Shown here: positions 1-14,043 of the stretch, one piece after another | Numbering within the stretch: the first letter of the stretch is position 1 | How the letters are laid out: every line of letters starts with the position of its first letter | Origin: Epiperipatus broadwayi | Taxonomy: Eukaryota; Onychophora; Udeonychophora; Euonychophora; Peripatidae | DNA: 64,000 nt | Reading direction: 5' to 3' | NCBI GenBank assembly: GCA_028023455.1 | Contig: JAQFVV010000056.1 | Coordinates: 310,001 to 374,000 of the forward strand | Program-made: the position numbers and the translations under genes | The notes under the pieces: generated by a model | What the model was told of the DNA's origin: nothing | What the model saw: only the letters and a program-made list of their open reading frames with translations | Databases searched by the model: none

Positions 1-511
1 AATTTTCAATTTAAAACTTTAAAAAAATGTTATAGAAACTAGATTTTTTATTTCAATTAAAAAAAAAAAAAACTTAATAAAATGTTTTTAATAGCATCAA
101 CAAATATTGCTGAAATGAATCTAAAATGCTATTTGGATTTTCTTTTTTTTATCACTAATATTAAAAAAAGAAATCATTAAAATTATTATCATGTAAGGTA
201 AAATTTAATAAATATATATTATTTTACTAATCGCAGACGTTCACACGTATGAACTACTTAGTGCAATAGCAAATATTATAAGTAAATTTTATAAGCTCAC
301 TCTTATCGAGTAGTAAAATATTGTTTCATGCATTAAACTAAACGTGTATAATATATATATATGCTACATATGGAAAATATTTTTACTGAGATGGGTAGTG
401 CCATAATAGGAAACAGAAATATGAGATTTAAACAATAAATAAGGCATTGAATATAAAAGTATGATAACAATCTTATACTGAACGTAAACAAATTACGATA
501 ATGTTTAGAAC
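1..511. other. AT-rich non-coding stretch
   Basis: Very AT-rich sequence with short A and T runs and a small (AT)n tract near 350. I see no reading frame, RNA gene or repeat that I can support. Confidence 0.5.
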
Positions 512-830
512 GTATTAATGTTTATATGTTATGATATATAAAATTTTAAAAAGTTAAATTTTTTGAATGGAATTTATAATAAATATATTAATATTTTTAA
601 AACTTAACAGAAATTTATAATCAATTTACTTATAATTTTTAAACCACAATTAACAAATACTTGGTAAATGATCCTAATGTGTTAGTATTTATATATTATA
701 AAATATAAAATAAAATAAATTAATTAAATCTTGTGAATGATATTTATAATAAATGTATTAATATTTTTTAAACTTAACAGGAATTTATAATCAATTTATT
801 TATATTTTTAAAACTTAACTAATACATATT
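512..830. repeat. Diverged tandem duplication, two units of about 165 bp
   Basis: Unit 1 (about 512-679) and unit 2 (about 680-830) share, in the same order, a start resembling GTATTAATGTTTATAT, then GAATGGAATTTATAATAAAT, then an AACTTAACAGAAATTTATAA-like block. Differences are scattered substitutions and small indels. No coding content. It looks like an old local duplication; homology to a wider family cannot be judged from this window. Confidence 0.7.
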
Positions 831-3756
831 CAATAAAATAATGTGGAGAAAAAAACAAAGAAATCCTTGAATGCCCATGAAAATGTAAATTTTAAAAAAA
901 ACATGGCTACTGAGCTTTATTGATACCAAAATTTCTGAAAACAAAAGAACCAAATATCCAAACTTTTTTTTCCATTACAAATAAGAAAATAGTTATTTGA
1001 AATTTATCTAAAAATGTTATAAATTGATAAAAGACATACTTTTTTTCCCCCATGATTTTTCTCTCCCACTTCTTTATCCCCCTTTTCTTTAAATACAATA
1101 GGAAATTGAAAAGAAATAAAAATTCACCAAAAAAACAAACCACCTTGTCAATCAAAACAATGAAGTTAAAAATTTAGTTATAGTAGTATTATCACTAGGA
1201 TAAATTACAATTTTTGCAAAGAAACCTATAATTTCTCAATTAACCATCCCAATGTTTAGCCAAGTAGATTTATACTGAATAGTCATATAAACTCTATTAT
1301 GACTACTGTTTCTGTACATATATGATCGCACTGCACATCATAATAATCATTTGTTTTGCCTACAATCTAACTTTTAAAATTAATAATTGTTTAGAAAATT
1401 AAATACTATATATTAACATTATGTAAATAATACTGTGTAAATATTCAAAGAACAACATCTATACATAAATATTTGCAATTACTATTTTGATAAGAATGCT
1501 CATTAAAATTTATAATTTTGTATTAAATAACAGATCCTAGGATAAACTGTAAAATAATGGAAATCAATAATAAACTATTATTGATGATTAAGTATTTCGC
1601 TTAGACATAGCAGCCTGTTGCACAGTTACTTTCTGATTTTTTTAGACAAAGGCACACTGACATATTCATATGTATTTCATTTACAATTTAATTTAAAAAA
1701 TAAATATATCATTTGATAAAAATATTTAAATTTGTTGCAGTTCAATAAACTATATTATACTTTAATGACCATTTGACTAAATATAACTTAAAATAAAATA
1801 GAATACTAGTTGCATATATATTTTTTTTATTTCAAAATTAATTTTAGCTGTAAAATGTATCATTTTCCAACTTTCAGTTTAAGTCATTTTATCAAAACAA
1901 ATATTAAAACAATCTCTTCAAATTAACAATTACTATATGGATGAACAACAGTTATTTATTCAACATCATTCTATTCAAAAACAATTATATAAGGGTCAAT
2001 AAACACAACATGGTAATGGCAAGCAGACTAAGATTAATTTCTGGCTATTGATCTTTGTCAATGAATATTAATGTATTTCTTATAGCCATCCAGCAGCTAC
2101 ATTTATTTATTTAATACTATTAATTTATTTATATGTTTTATTAATTTATTTAAAGGTTCAACAGACTAAGATTTTAACCCAAGACAAATTGTTTATTAAG
2201 CAATATAAGTATGATACGAGGTCATTAATTGTATTTTTTTTTATGATTTCAGTTATATGTAAAATAGTTTGGGAAAATGATTCACACTACTATCTGATGT
2301 TCAATAAAAATAATTAGTTATTGGACAAATATCAACTTTATTAATTATAAAACTATTATTTATAGAGCATCCATTATATTAAATACTATTATAAATATAA
2401 TATATAAAATAATAGTTTTTTATTTTATAAATAAGCTTTATAAAAATGTTTTCATAATGATGTACTAGCAAAGGCAGCATGTGTGCATTGCAGGTATGCA
2501 ATAACAATGAGGGTCTACATATATAGGAGTCACACAAAATTCTGTGATCATTCCAACTCCAAGGAGATGGTGAGAAATTGCTCTAGAAGTGAATTTTAAA
2601 ATCAATCTGTAAAACACAAATAAGACCACATATAGAATGTGCTGGTCTATTTTTGTTATTTTACATTTTGCAATGGTATCTTTTAATTTCTTCAGCAAAA
2701 ACATTAATTGCTGAAATACTTCAACACCATGGCTAATTGTAGCTTTTCAATATATTCTATTCTCTGCCATATCTTCCTAATGGAAACAATGAATATTGTA
2801 CTTTAGAATGTCTTTGTGATAACCATAATGACATAGATGGAGTTTACCTTTCCCATAAAAACAATGCAAGTTCACCATAAAACACCCTTTTAGAAAATTT
2901 TGTGTTGTTTATTCAATTTACATGACCAATCCAATAAAGATGTGATTTTACAATAATAGATTGCAGACAATCACATACATCAAGTTATAGAACACATATT
3001 TGGTTTTATGAAATTGCCATTGCATTTTAAGCCAATTTGATTAACTGAATCAAATGTGTTAACTTCATGAATTGCCTGACATCAAAAATTATACTGCTTC
3101 TTGACTATCTAAAACTATACTGAGGGTCATTTTATTATATCTAAACAGCATTTAATTTGATGATAAATGGCTGAATTCAAATTTAGCCAATGACTGTATA
3201 TTTTTTTATAACAAGTGGATAAATATATTTTATATGCATGTGATTTATAAAGTAATTAATATCCTTTAGGAAAGCACTAACATGTCTTCTTACATTTATC
3301 CTTTAAATTATAAATATCAATATTTGAAACATGCTTCAATAAATCCAGATGAGCACCATGGTTGAACTCACTATTATTTGTACATAATAATAATCCTTTC
3401 TATTAAATATCCATAATCAACCAATAACATCTTAGGGTTCAAATAGATATGAAGCTATTAAACTATTATGCATCAATGAATTGTGAATAATAAATAAAAA
3501 AATATGAATTCAAATTTAAAAGTAAAATAATGTTTTTTACAAACAAAAAATAAATAAGTATATATATATATACAAGTATTGCTTTAGGTAAAATAGTAAT
3601 ATTCTGATCTATCGTGTCAACTGCTTGATGGCATTGATGCTAAGCAAAAACACATTGATATAACATTCCTGGGCCAGCAATTTCCATAAAATTAAAAAAT
3701 TCCAACATAATTTTAAAATGTAATCCGACTTTGGACTTTTTGGGATAGTAAATTCA
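831..3756. other. AT-rich non-coding stretch
   Basis: About 2.9 kb of AT-rich sequence. The stop-free stretches on the minus strand near 907-1155 and 2465-2704 have low-complexity, phenylalanine- and lysine-rich translations with no recognisable motif and are judged chance. No tRNA-like structure or clear repeat was found. Confidence 0.5.
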
Positions 3757-3982
3757 TCAGAGACTGCCTTTTGTGTGTGTGTGTGTGTGTGTATAATAAT
3801 AAGAACGTTACTTTTTTAATAATAACAAATAATAGTAAATATAGTGGAGACTTATTTGGACAGTATTTAATCAGAGATGGGCTTCTTTGGGGTTTTTTTT
3901 TTTGTGTATCAGAAAAGTTATGGTACTCTTTAATAAAAAAAATAAATAACTTTTAATTAATCAGAGTGGCATTTTTTCTTAT

Positions 3983-4022
<40 letters not shown>

Positions 4023-4187
4023 CGTTACTTTTTTAATAACAAATAATAATAAATATAATGGAGAAGCATTTTGACAGCAAAAAAATCAGAGACTGGTTTT
4101 TTTGTTTTTTTTTTGGATCAGAAAAGTTACAGTACTTTTATAATAAGAAACTAAATTAAATTTTACACTTTTTTGGACAGTAATTAT
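3757..4187. repeat. Tandem duplication, period about 204 bp, containing TG and TA microsatellites
   Basis: Unit 1 starts at TCAGAGACTG (3757) and unit 2 at TCAGAGTGGC (3961). Each unit runs TCAGAG, a T-rich segment, an alternating purine-pyrimidine microsatellite, then ACGTTACTTTTTTAATAA, a GGAGA segment, GACAG and CAGAAAAGTTA. A third start (TCAGACACTG, 4188) follows, so the array may have begun another unit. In unit 1 the microsatellite is (TG)n at 3772-3793; in unit 2 it is GTGTGT followed by (TA)n at 3991-4016, suggesting TG-to-TA turnover after the duplication. Confidence 0.85.
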
Positions 4188-6642
4188 TCAGACACTGCAT
4201 TTTAGGGGGAGGGGAAAGATAATTAGATTGCAAACAACTCACTAAAGTTAATAATTATAACAAACTATTAAAATGAAATTCAACTAGAGTGTCTGGTAAT
4301 TGCCGATTTTCAGAGTTGGAAGAAGCCAACTTCCTTGTCTCAGACAATTTATCGCACTACGTTACTTTGATCGTGATTTTCAAAATAGTGCTTTGCTACA
4401 CCCTAAATTACAATTTGTGAGGCTTACCCAGTCCTGATGGAACACTGATGACACTATTAAAACTGTTATAACATAGCAGTAGGTCAGTTCACATGAAAAA
4501 AAACAATTGGAGCTGAAAAGTTAAATTATTTAGACACGATGGAGTCAACACACCCTCACACGATGCTGTAAAGGAAAATATACAACCCAGCATTATGATA
4601 AAGTGCATAACACAAGCAACTATGACAGCCAATGAAGGCATTTCTGTGCTTTTAGCATAGAAAAAAAAAGCCACAGTGGTAGCCGGCAGCTGAGTAAACT
4701 GTTCCTTTCTGTGTTTTATCATAAAAAGGCTATATGCTTTGGCTAAAGCCTCAGAAATGGCATATTTCTAGCAATTTAGGTAGAAATAGCACCATCAAGT
4801 GGCTGACATGATAGAACATAACATTACTGGTAAAATTTATATATATATAAATGGATTCCATGATCTTATCATATTCTTTTTGGGTTTAAATACTTTCAAA
4901 CATAGCCTTTTAATATCTTTTGGCTTTAATACATTTTAATATCTTAATTTATAACTAAGTTTAGTACCATTACATAACTTCTTGGTAATTATTATTTTAT
5001 ATCTTTAATACTATGTCAATGGACCGGCACTTCAAGCAGAGGGGAGAATACCATTAATAGCATAACCATCAACAATACCCATGGCCAGATTGGACTATAC
5101 AAAGCATGACATGACCATGTTTCCTGATGATGGCACACCTCTACTGCTAAAACTAAAAGTCTGCCATTCAAAGCACTTTCTTTGTTGTGAGGATCAAACT
5201 AAGGTGCCAGACAACCACATATTATATATCCAGCATGCTTGGATGACAAACATAACAATCCAGTGCTTGACACATTCCAGGCTAAATCCTACTCTTAATC
5301 ATGGGATCCCACACATTCAATTTGAAATTTACAATTATTTATAACTTTAAATTAATGGTGATGCAGAGACAAGAGAGAGAGAGAGAGTGAATAGACCAAA
5401 TAACAAATAAAATATATCATTATTTATTCATGCACCTATATTTCATATAACATAACAGTATAAAAATTTACATAAAAAAATATAAATGATTAACCAGGCT
5501 AAATTTTATCATAGTCCTTTGTTGAAGTTCATTTCATTTAGAAATAAAGTGTCTATAGACAATTATTATGGGAAAAAATTTACCTAGGTTTTGGTGATAT
5601 TAGATGATACTGTTTATTTAGTTTTGTTTTGCATTAGTGTTACTTTCCAACCAATTGGCTCTTTGGTCTCCATTGATGGTTTCAGGGTTTGTCTTCTCTT
5701 CTGTAACTTGACAATGTGAGAGAGAGAGAGAGTAGCAGCATCATCTATCTTATGACTTAAGCATTGGTTCTGGAAATTAGTTTCCAGGGATGGACAGTTG
5801 ATTTTGGCAGAGGACATAGGGCATGCAGCCCAGTTAAACACTTCTAAGAAGGTCTAACAATGCCTGTTGCTAGCTCTGCAGCTTCTGCAATAATATTTTC
5901 CACATCAGTATTGAATGGATCTATTGTGTCCTTAGATTTCTGAATCACTGGAACAATGAATAATGTAATGCATCAATAACAGCATGAAGACTGAAATAAC
6001 ATGATCACAAAATGAAGACTACAATAATAATAATAGACAGCTGCAATCTTTTATAGTTTTTCTCTCCCATTGTTTATTTCCTTATCATAACTTGTTTTCA
6101 TTATACTTTAAATCTAATTTTTTAATTAAATTTTACATTTTTCTTTAATCTAATCTTTTTTCTAAATTAATTTATTATCTCTTTGCATTGATTCAAATGA
6201 GATAGTTTACAGTTTGTAATCTAATTCAATTATTGGTTTTCATTTTATTATCAGTCAGATATCTTTACTGGCATTCCAAAAGTTTGCTTTCACTAATTAA
6301 TTAATCTTTTTTTTTATTTTAGATTTTTAATAAGATATATTTTTACACATTTATTCTTTTAACTTATTTTGAATTTATAAAAAGAAGAGTGATTTTTAAG
6401 ATTTAATTTCTAATTCTTTTCTCCCATTCTGTCACATTATTCTCTTTTAACAGAAAAATATATGCAATCTTTTATTTTTACAAAATTACATTTTAAAATC
6501 TATGTAACTATTGATTTCTTTAATTATTCTTTTCTTTCCTAATGAATTTGATAATCTATTTTTAAATTATGATACATGTAACACAGATATATGTAAGTTT
6601 TAAAACATATATCTCACTAGTGTTACTATATATATATATATA
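4188..6642. other. Non-coding stretch of mixed composition
   Basis: Between 4250 and 5900 the base composition is less extreme than in flanking DNA. The plus-strand stop-free stretch 5081-5344 (87 codons) has no recognisable domain. Short (GA)n tracts lie near 5371-5388 and 5717-5732. From 6050 to 6600 the plus strand is T-rich. A 6-bp hairpin (AGTTGG/CCAACT) occurs near 4315. Nothing here can be called a gene. Confidence 0.45.
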
Positions 6643-8070
6643 TTGTAACCCTCCATCTCGTATATGGTCCCAACTATGTAACGTAAGTGCACTGTAAATC
6701 GTGACCTCGATCACTGATCAATTCCCGCTACACATTTTCAACTAATAAGAGCTGTATCCAAAAGCATATTATGCTATCTATTTTTGCACCAAAGACCACA
6801 ATCAACATCTGGAGCAACTTACCACAGACCAAACCAATGATCTACATAAACTTTTTATGATTTAATTTGATCGCAGCCAGGGTGTACCGCGAAGACCTAT
6901 CATAGTAGTATGATAAAATACATTAAACAAATTATAAGTATGTAATGTTATTATTTTTCAAACCTTAATGTGCGATTTTTATTGTATGAGACCCGATGGC
7001 CGACCATGTACAAGATGGCATAATTTGTGGAACTACATAAGATTATGAAATTTTAAATCATTTATATGATTTTTAATACAAATGCTAGTCTAGGTAAAGC
7101 TTTGCAATAAATAAACATAAATACTTGGGTTCTTTTTTATAGTTTACTATATCACTGAGACTCTTTTTATACTGACAAATGACAATTTAAAATGTTAAGT
7201 AAATATATTCAATCTTATCATTATTTGGCAAATCTGCTTACAGGTTTACTAATCAATTTGTATTGTATACTAGAATCAACTACACAAAGCCAAAATGATG
7301 GAAAAGGTAAATGGGATTTTATTGTACCTCCCACATCATAAACTACCAAAGACTAAAAGCATCCAAATGTTTTTTCAAAATATCACTAAACTCTTATATC
7401 ATGTTGACGATAGTATGTACTTCAATGTATGCTCTATCCAAGGTTTATGATTTCTGATTTTAAGAATGACACATAGCAACGGCACAGTAAGTTTAATTAT
7501 AAATCAACATTTATTTACAAATTTATGAATAATAAATAATTAATTCCAATGTTATAATTAAAAACATAAATAAACAAATAAAATAAATAAATTATAATTC
7601 CATCGACTTCCTTCAATAACATATCATAGGTACGGTTTTAAAAACCTAATCATACCTTATTTCAATTTGATATAATGAATCTTGAGCAAATTATACTGAA
7701 TTCAACATCAACTCATGAAATATTTAACATCATTTCCAGATTCAATAAATCCATACCGTAAAATTATAATAATATAATAAATAATATTATATCTGTAGGA
7801 TTTAGCTATAATGCAATCATTAAATAAAGTGAAAATTTAAACTTACACTCCGGTAAATAATAATCAACCAACAGTTAATTATTATGAAGTAACTTGAATA
7901 GAATGTCCTGCTACAATTTGATGATCTAACTTATGAACTATACTTACAAATGGAAGAAGATGATTTAGCAGATTAACTAAAATACTTTGCCCAACTTATA
8001 TCTATGAAGTAAAACATATTCCTGTGGATGCATTCATCTACACATAGGAATTAAATAACACTAAAAGCTT

Positions 8071-8200
8071 TGTGGATTTATACACCACCATAAAGTAATA
8101 CGTATAATTACACAATTCCGCGGATTAACCACCAGCGCTGGAATGAATGTAAAATACAAAAAATGGCAATTAAATAATCTGCGGATTAACCACCGGCACA
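8071..8200 (+). repeat. Three spaced copies of a GGATT-(A/T)A-CACC motif
   Basis: The sequence GTGGATTTATACACCACCA (about 8071-8089) is followed by GCGGATTAACCACCAGCGC (about 8120-8138) and GCGGATTAACCACCGGCAC (about 8181-8199), spaced roughly 50-60 bp apart. The last two share 15 identical bases. They are unusually GC-rich for the window. They could be degenerate minisatellite units or subterminal repeats of an element; function unknown. Confidence 0.55.
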
Positions 8201-8644
8201 GATTAATGCCTTTCAACATTATAAAACAACATTACTATTTACTTCACATTAAAGTGCAAAATCATCCTCCTCAGTTATTCTGATCATTCAGAAAACACTA
8301 ACACTTTAGCAAATGTGGGTTCTTGCATAATAAATGTTACACTAATCAGGACAACTAATGTACTAACTTATCTTGCTTAAAATAAAATATGTGTAATACA
8401 ATATAAGTAATATTAGTATAGGAATATAAATCTGGAAAGACTCACAAAATACCTCATGAAAAATTGATACATCTCATAAATTCATTTAGTACTTTTCAAG
8501 CTTTTTCGCAAGCGCTATTCTCTTGAATAAATATTTTATTCAACCCCTATTAATTTAAACTTAATAAAATATAACTTATGAACTTCACATGCAAGTTCAT
8601 ATAATGATAAAATCAAAGTAATGAATTATTCATCAACTACATAA

Positions 8645-8755
8645 AATCTAACAGGTGTGTGTGTGATATAAATTAAATGTATAGCATTTTATAGTTCAAT
8701 ACATGAATTTTAGCAGGTGTGTGTGTCACAAATTAGATTGTATAGCACTTTATAA
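8645..8755 (+). repeat. Tandem duplication, period 62 bp
   Basis: Two copies of a segment running AGGTGTGTGTGTG, then AAATTA, then TGTATAGCA and TTTATA, with the AGGTGTG blocks starting at 8653 and 8715. The copies differ by several substitutions. Confidence 0.75.
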
Positions 8756-10080
8756 CGACAAATATGATCCGTGAAATCCATGTACGATGTGTCGAACAAT
8801 AAATGTACGAAGTAATAGCTATAATTATAGTTGAATTCCCTACATGTAATTTTATCCATTTGTGTTAGATATTATAATCACTATTAGATTAACGATTTTA
8901 CGTGGCTCCATAAACATGAAACAATTTCAAAACATGACTCGCAGAACTTAAATGAAAATGTTTTTCATAAGTTATTAATTTCTACATTTCTCTATTAAAA
9001 ATGTTCCAAGTTTATCACATCCATGCTAAATATTTATTTATCCACGCTTAAATCTAGGAATAATAATTACAGCAATTAATTCAATCATTCCAAACTGACG
9101 ATAAAATTAGAAAATAGCTTTGATCAATTATTTGAAGACTGTTTATTATCCAAATGGCAAACAAATTAACTAGCAAATATATTACTGGCATTGTAAAGTT
9201 AAATATCAATCAATACTATATTTTTTGTTAGAATTAGAAACGGAAATATTAAACTATGTTGATAACTTTAACATTTTACTTTAATTTAAACTTCTTCTTT
9301 TTTAAAAAACAAATTTTCATATTTATAAAACTTCTGTAATTAAAATACTTATTTAAATTTTCCAAATTGTAGAACAATAAACATTTTAAAACATACCAAA
9401 CTCTTGCAATTAATTCTTTTAAACTGGGAAGCTCCGACATTTTAAATGTAATATTGGGAAATTATTACCGGTGATTTGATCCACTTGGCCAGCCAACTTG
9501 AACAGACTTTTAAATTTAGCAATTCATCTTATAATTAAATACCACGATGTTATTTTTACGTTTATAGAAAATTTGTGGTAATCCGTTTACTTGTTAACTA
9601 TTTTAAAATAAGCTTATCCAATTTACACCATTTGCCTTTTACCATTTTCTTTTCTTTCTCTCCCTCCAAAAGCAAACTAACAGACGATCTTCTCCTAAAT
9701 TCGCGCTCTTTTCTTTTTTTACATTGAGACGCATACGTAATTACTGTATTTATTTTTAATAATTTATTTTAATTGAACAAATGGTTTTTTTTAATTCAAT
9801 AGAAATAATTTTTAAGATCATTTTAAACAAATAAAAATAAAATATTATATTTTAATACTATTTTACCAAATTTAATGTGTTGTTAAAAATTTTAAAAGTT
9901 AAACATTTTGATATGAATTAGTATATGGAACTAAGCAAATTTAAATTTATTAAATAATATAAGAGAGTAATCTGTTCAAAGCACAAATCAAGCCAATCAA
10001 ATCACCAAAGAAGACAGAGAAATTTTTTATACTAGTTACATCAATAATTATATTTTATGCTAAAATATATGGTTACAATA

Positions 10081-10738
10081 TATATATATATATTGTACCA
10101 GGTGCTTCCACAACCCCACTTATACATTTCAATTCTGGGGTATGGATTAAGTAAAAAAAATCATATGTAAGGTTTGGGTACTAATCTTAATCTAGATATA
10201 AATTTTATAACTAAAATTTCAAAAATATACTATTAATTCAGCATGGCTTTGAAGCATTCTTTATTTTATTTCCATGCTGATGAACATTAAGATAACCGCA
10301 ATATACCTTTGAAATGCATTATTGCAATACCTTTACATGCCACTCCCCAAAAAAGAAGATACCCCCTTGGAAAAATACACAGCACCATCCATTATATCAT
10401 ACCAATAGGTTTTATTAACATATTATTGGGATATCAAAATATCTACTGCCCGATATAGTAGTGTCTCATAATGCTATGCTCAGCTCTCTTTATCTCAGCT
10501 TATAAAAAAAATTAAAGCTGGCCTCGGAAATATACATTCTTATTAAAAAGACAAAAGAATAATTAACAAAACACATATATGCTGTGAAATAACAAGTAAA
10601 ATATTTATTCACTCACACATAAATATATAATGAATAACCCCATTCATCTCCAATTACAAAAAATAAATGAAAAATATTATATGTGATTAAAATTGTACTC
10701 CCTTAATTTATATACAAAAAAAATGTTTGTTTGGATGA
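10081..10738. other. AT-rich non-coding stretch after a (TA)n tract
   Basis: Begins with (TA)n and TTGTACCAGGTGCTTCC at about 10093. It contains a less AT-rich patch to about 10520. No reading frame or RNA gene is supported. Confidence 0.4.
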
Positions 10739-11159
10739 AGTGGTCTGAGTTTCGTACCCACATCTTTATTTTAGACAATATGACAAAAAAACTATTATCA
10801 AACATTCGGTCATACATGTATGCTTCTTTTTACATTCCTTCCACATTTTAATATTTTGAAAATCATGTATTATCATACACATAAGCACACAAAGAAATAA
10901 AAAAACCATTATGTTATGCATCTTATCATAACTTTATTAATACATATCTATATGGTTGAAACATAAATGCAGTATAAGGGTAGACACATATACTCGTCAT
11001 AGAGTTTGAAATTTTAAGCTAAATGTGGAAGACTAATTAATTTAAAGAATCCTGCATACACACACTACTGAAATATCAATTAATTTTGTAGAGTGATTAG
11101 ATTTTAAACATGTTATAAATGTGTTACACAAATATATAAATAGTATTTGAGAAACAATA

Positions 11160-11690
11160 TCAAGTGATTAAAATAAATTTTACTCTACGGTGTCTGAAAA
11201 TTTCTTCCAGACTTGGGACCTCTGGGCATGCTATATACATCTGTCTTTCAGGGCAAGAAGAACTTCCTACTTTCACTGTTTTAGTCTGGTGATCTTCATC
11301 ATCCTCATTGACTGGACTTGGGTGGCTACATTTTGATGGCAGAAAGGAGCAGGATGGGTACACTGAAGCAGGCTTTTACCCCATAGCTGTCACTTTAGCT
11401 GATGTAGGAATTCTCTCCATCTTGAGTTGGTTTACTGCAGTGATACTCATGCGAAAACTGCTACTTTGCTTTATAATAAATGGTTTTCAGAAGAGATTCG
11501 GTTCTATGCTCTTTCTTCTATTTCAATATATTGTAAATAGTTCCATGTATTCTTCTGGATTAAGGCCTTACTATGATGCCAAGGCAGCATACAACTGGAA
11601 GCAATGGGAGCTCGAAAGCAATGCCAAGATTTTAGTAATCTTAAATCTCTTCCATACTGACTGTAGCCATTACCATTAAATTATTGTCAG
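11160..11690 (-). pseudogene. Low-AT island with broken reading frames, possible gene or element remnant
   Basis: This 530-bp island is clearly richer in G and C than its flanks. On the minus strand a stop-free stretch of 67 codons (11160-11363) gives an acidic, proline-containing peptide including NEDDEDHQTKT and CPEVPSLEEIF. Just upstream a second frame reads SYGVKACFSVPILLLS before a stop, and in-frame TAA codons separate the pieces. The plus strand of the same DNA is open for 123 codons from 11308, but its translation has no known motif. I do not recognise a family. It may be a broken exon or retro-copy, or simply non-coding element DNA. Confidence 0.25.
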
Positions 11691-11697
11691 TATTCAA

Positions 11698-11747
11698 AGC
11701 GCTAGTAGTCCTCATAGGTAAAAGCGCTGGTAGTCCTCATAGGTAAC
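11698..11747 (+). repeat. 25-bp tandem duplication
   Basis: Two adjacent copies start at AGCGCT(A/G)GTAGTCC (11698 and 11723) and end in CTCATAGGTAA. They are nearly identical, differing at A/G in the eighth position or so, which implies a recent event. Confidence 0.85.
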
Positions 11748-12192
11748 TTCTGCTTTAATTTTGGATTGATAAATAATTGCAGGGATTTCTTCTTTCTGAC
11801 TGATTAACGACTGCTGGAATGATTTATTGCTGGAATGATTGACTTTGAATCATTGACTGTCGGATTGGATATTCCCTGACAGTTTCTGCATGAACAGATC
11901 TACTGTTTTTACTGCTGGTTGTTCCCTACAAAAATTATAAAGTAATTTCTCTGTTTAACTGCTAGTTTCTCCATTAAAAATTGTATTCTAATTCCTTACC
12001 GCACCTGGTGAGCAGTATATATAGCACCTCCAATATTAGTCATTTTGATTACCCCCCTTCGAACAATTGCCTCCAGCTTTTATCTTGATGGCTAATTAAT
12101 TTGAGCAAAGCACATTCCTTTCAATTACAGAATTTTATTTTTAATTAATTCTATTATTTTATTTTATTTTATTTAGGCGAACTCAGACCACT

Positions 12193-13557
<1,365 letters not shown>

Positions 13558-14043
13558 GCACCTAACTGAGGAAACTAGAAGCAGAAACCAGTCTGAAGTG
13601 GGGATATTCTGAAAAGCTTGTTAAGGGCTATTGGCAAGCTCATTAGATAACATTTGTAATATAAGCTTGTTAAATTAAGTCGTGTGATATATGACTTAAT
13701 TTCTTTGCAATTATATTCTTTGCTATTAAGCCTTTGGTGATTTTATGTTGCTAAAGCTATTAATATATGGTGTATTTGAACTTAGTTCAATTCCATATGG
13801 CTATTTACATTAGATTTCCTACTTAATAGTCAACCATTAGATTAAGTGATGGGATTAACCTGGCATTTTAAATCTAATATTTGAATATCCTAGCACCTCA
13901 CTGAGGAAACCAGAAGCAGAAACCAGTCTGGGAGTGGGGATATTCTGAAAAGCTTGTTAAGAGCTATTGGTAAGCTCGTCAGATAATGTTTGTATAAAAC
14001 ATTGTTAAATTAGGTCAAGTGATATATGACTTGATTCTTTGCA
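13558..14043 (-). repeat. Family 1 repeat, inverted partner units
   Basis: The array changes orientation near 13558. From here the minus strand reads the same unit: one full unit and one partial unit, with reverse-complement blocks such as CTGAAAAGCTTGTTAAG at about 13610 and again near 13947. The junction is asymmetric: the last plus unit stops after TTGCAAAGAAA, and the first minus unit starts inside the CAGTGAGGTGC block. The right edge again meets a short (TA)n. The whole of 12919-14043 can therefore fold back on itself. Confidence 0.9.

Larger units (their letters stand above)
6643..10080. mobile_element. Possible decayed element bounded by TTGTAACC / GGTTACAA
   Basis: TTGTAACC at 6643-6650 and its reverse complement GGTTACAA at 10071-10078 both sit directly against (TA)n tracts and face inwards, as short terminal inverted repeats inserted at TA would. 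The interior has several less AT-rich patches (6650-7020, 8050-8330, 8640-8900, 9640-9740) unlike the surrounding DNA. The inverted match is only 8 bp and does not extend, and no transposase was recognised. The alternative is an unrelated stretch of older sequence with chance end similarity. Confidence 0.2.
10739..12192. repeat. Block bounded by a perfect 13-bp inverted match
   Basis: AGTGGTCTGAGTT at 10739-10751 and its exact reverse complement AACTCAGACCACT at 12180-12192 bound about 1.45 kb that contains the low-AT island at 11160-11690. With one gap the match extends inwards by two more bases (CG). This could be the ends of a non-autonomous element, or two copies of one short repeat in opposite orientation. 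No target-site duplication was recognised. Confidence 0.35.

Noticed and set aside
5081-5344. 87-codon plus-strand frame
   Set aside because: No recognisable motif, no splice or promoter context, length compatible with chance in a less AT-rich patch.
6643-10080. Full-length LTR retrotransposon
   Set aside because: No paired long terminal repeats, primer-binding site or gag/pol motifs were seen.
11308-11679. 123-codon plus-strand frame, the longest outside microsatellites
   Set aside because: No domain, signal or family recognised and no ATG at its start; kept only as part of the unexplained low-AT island.
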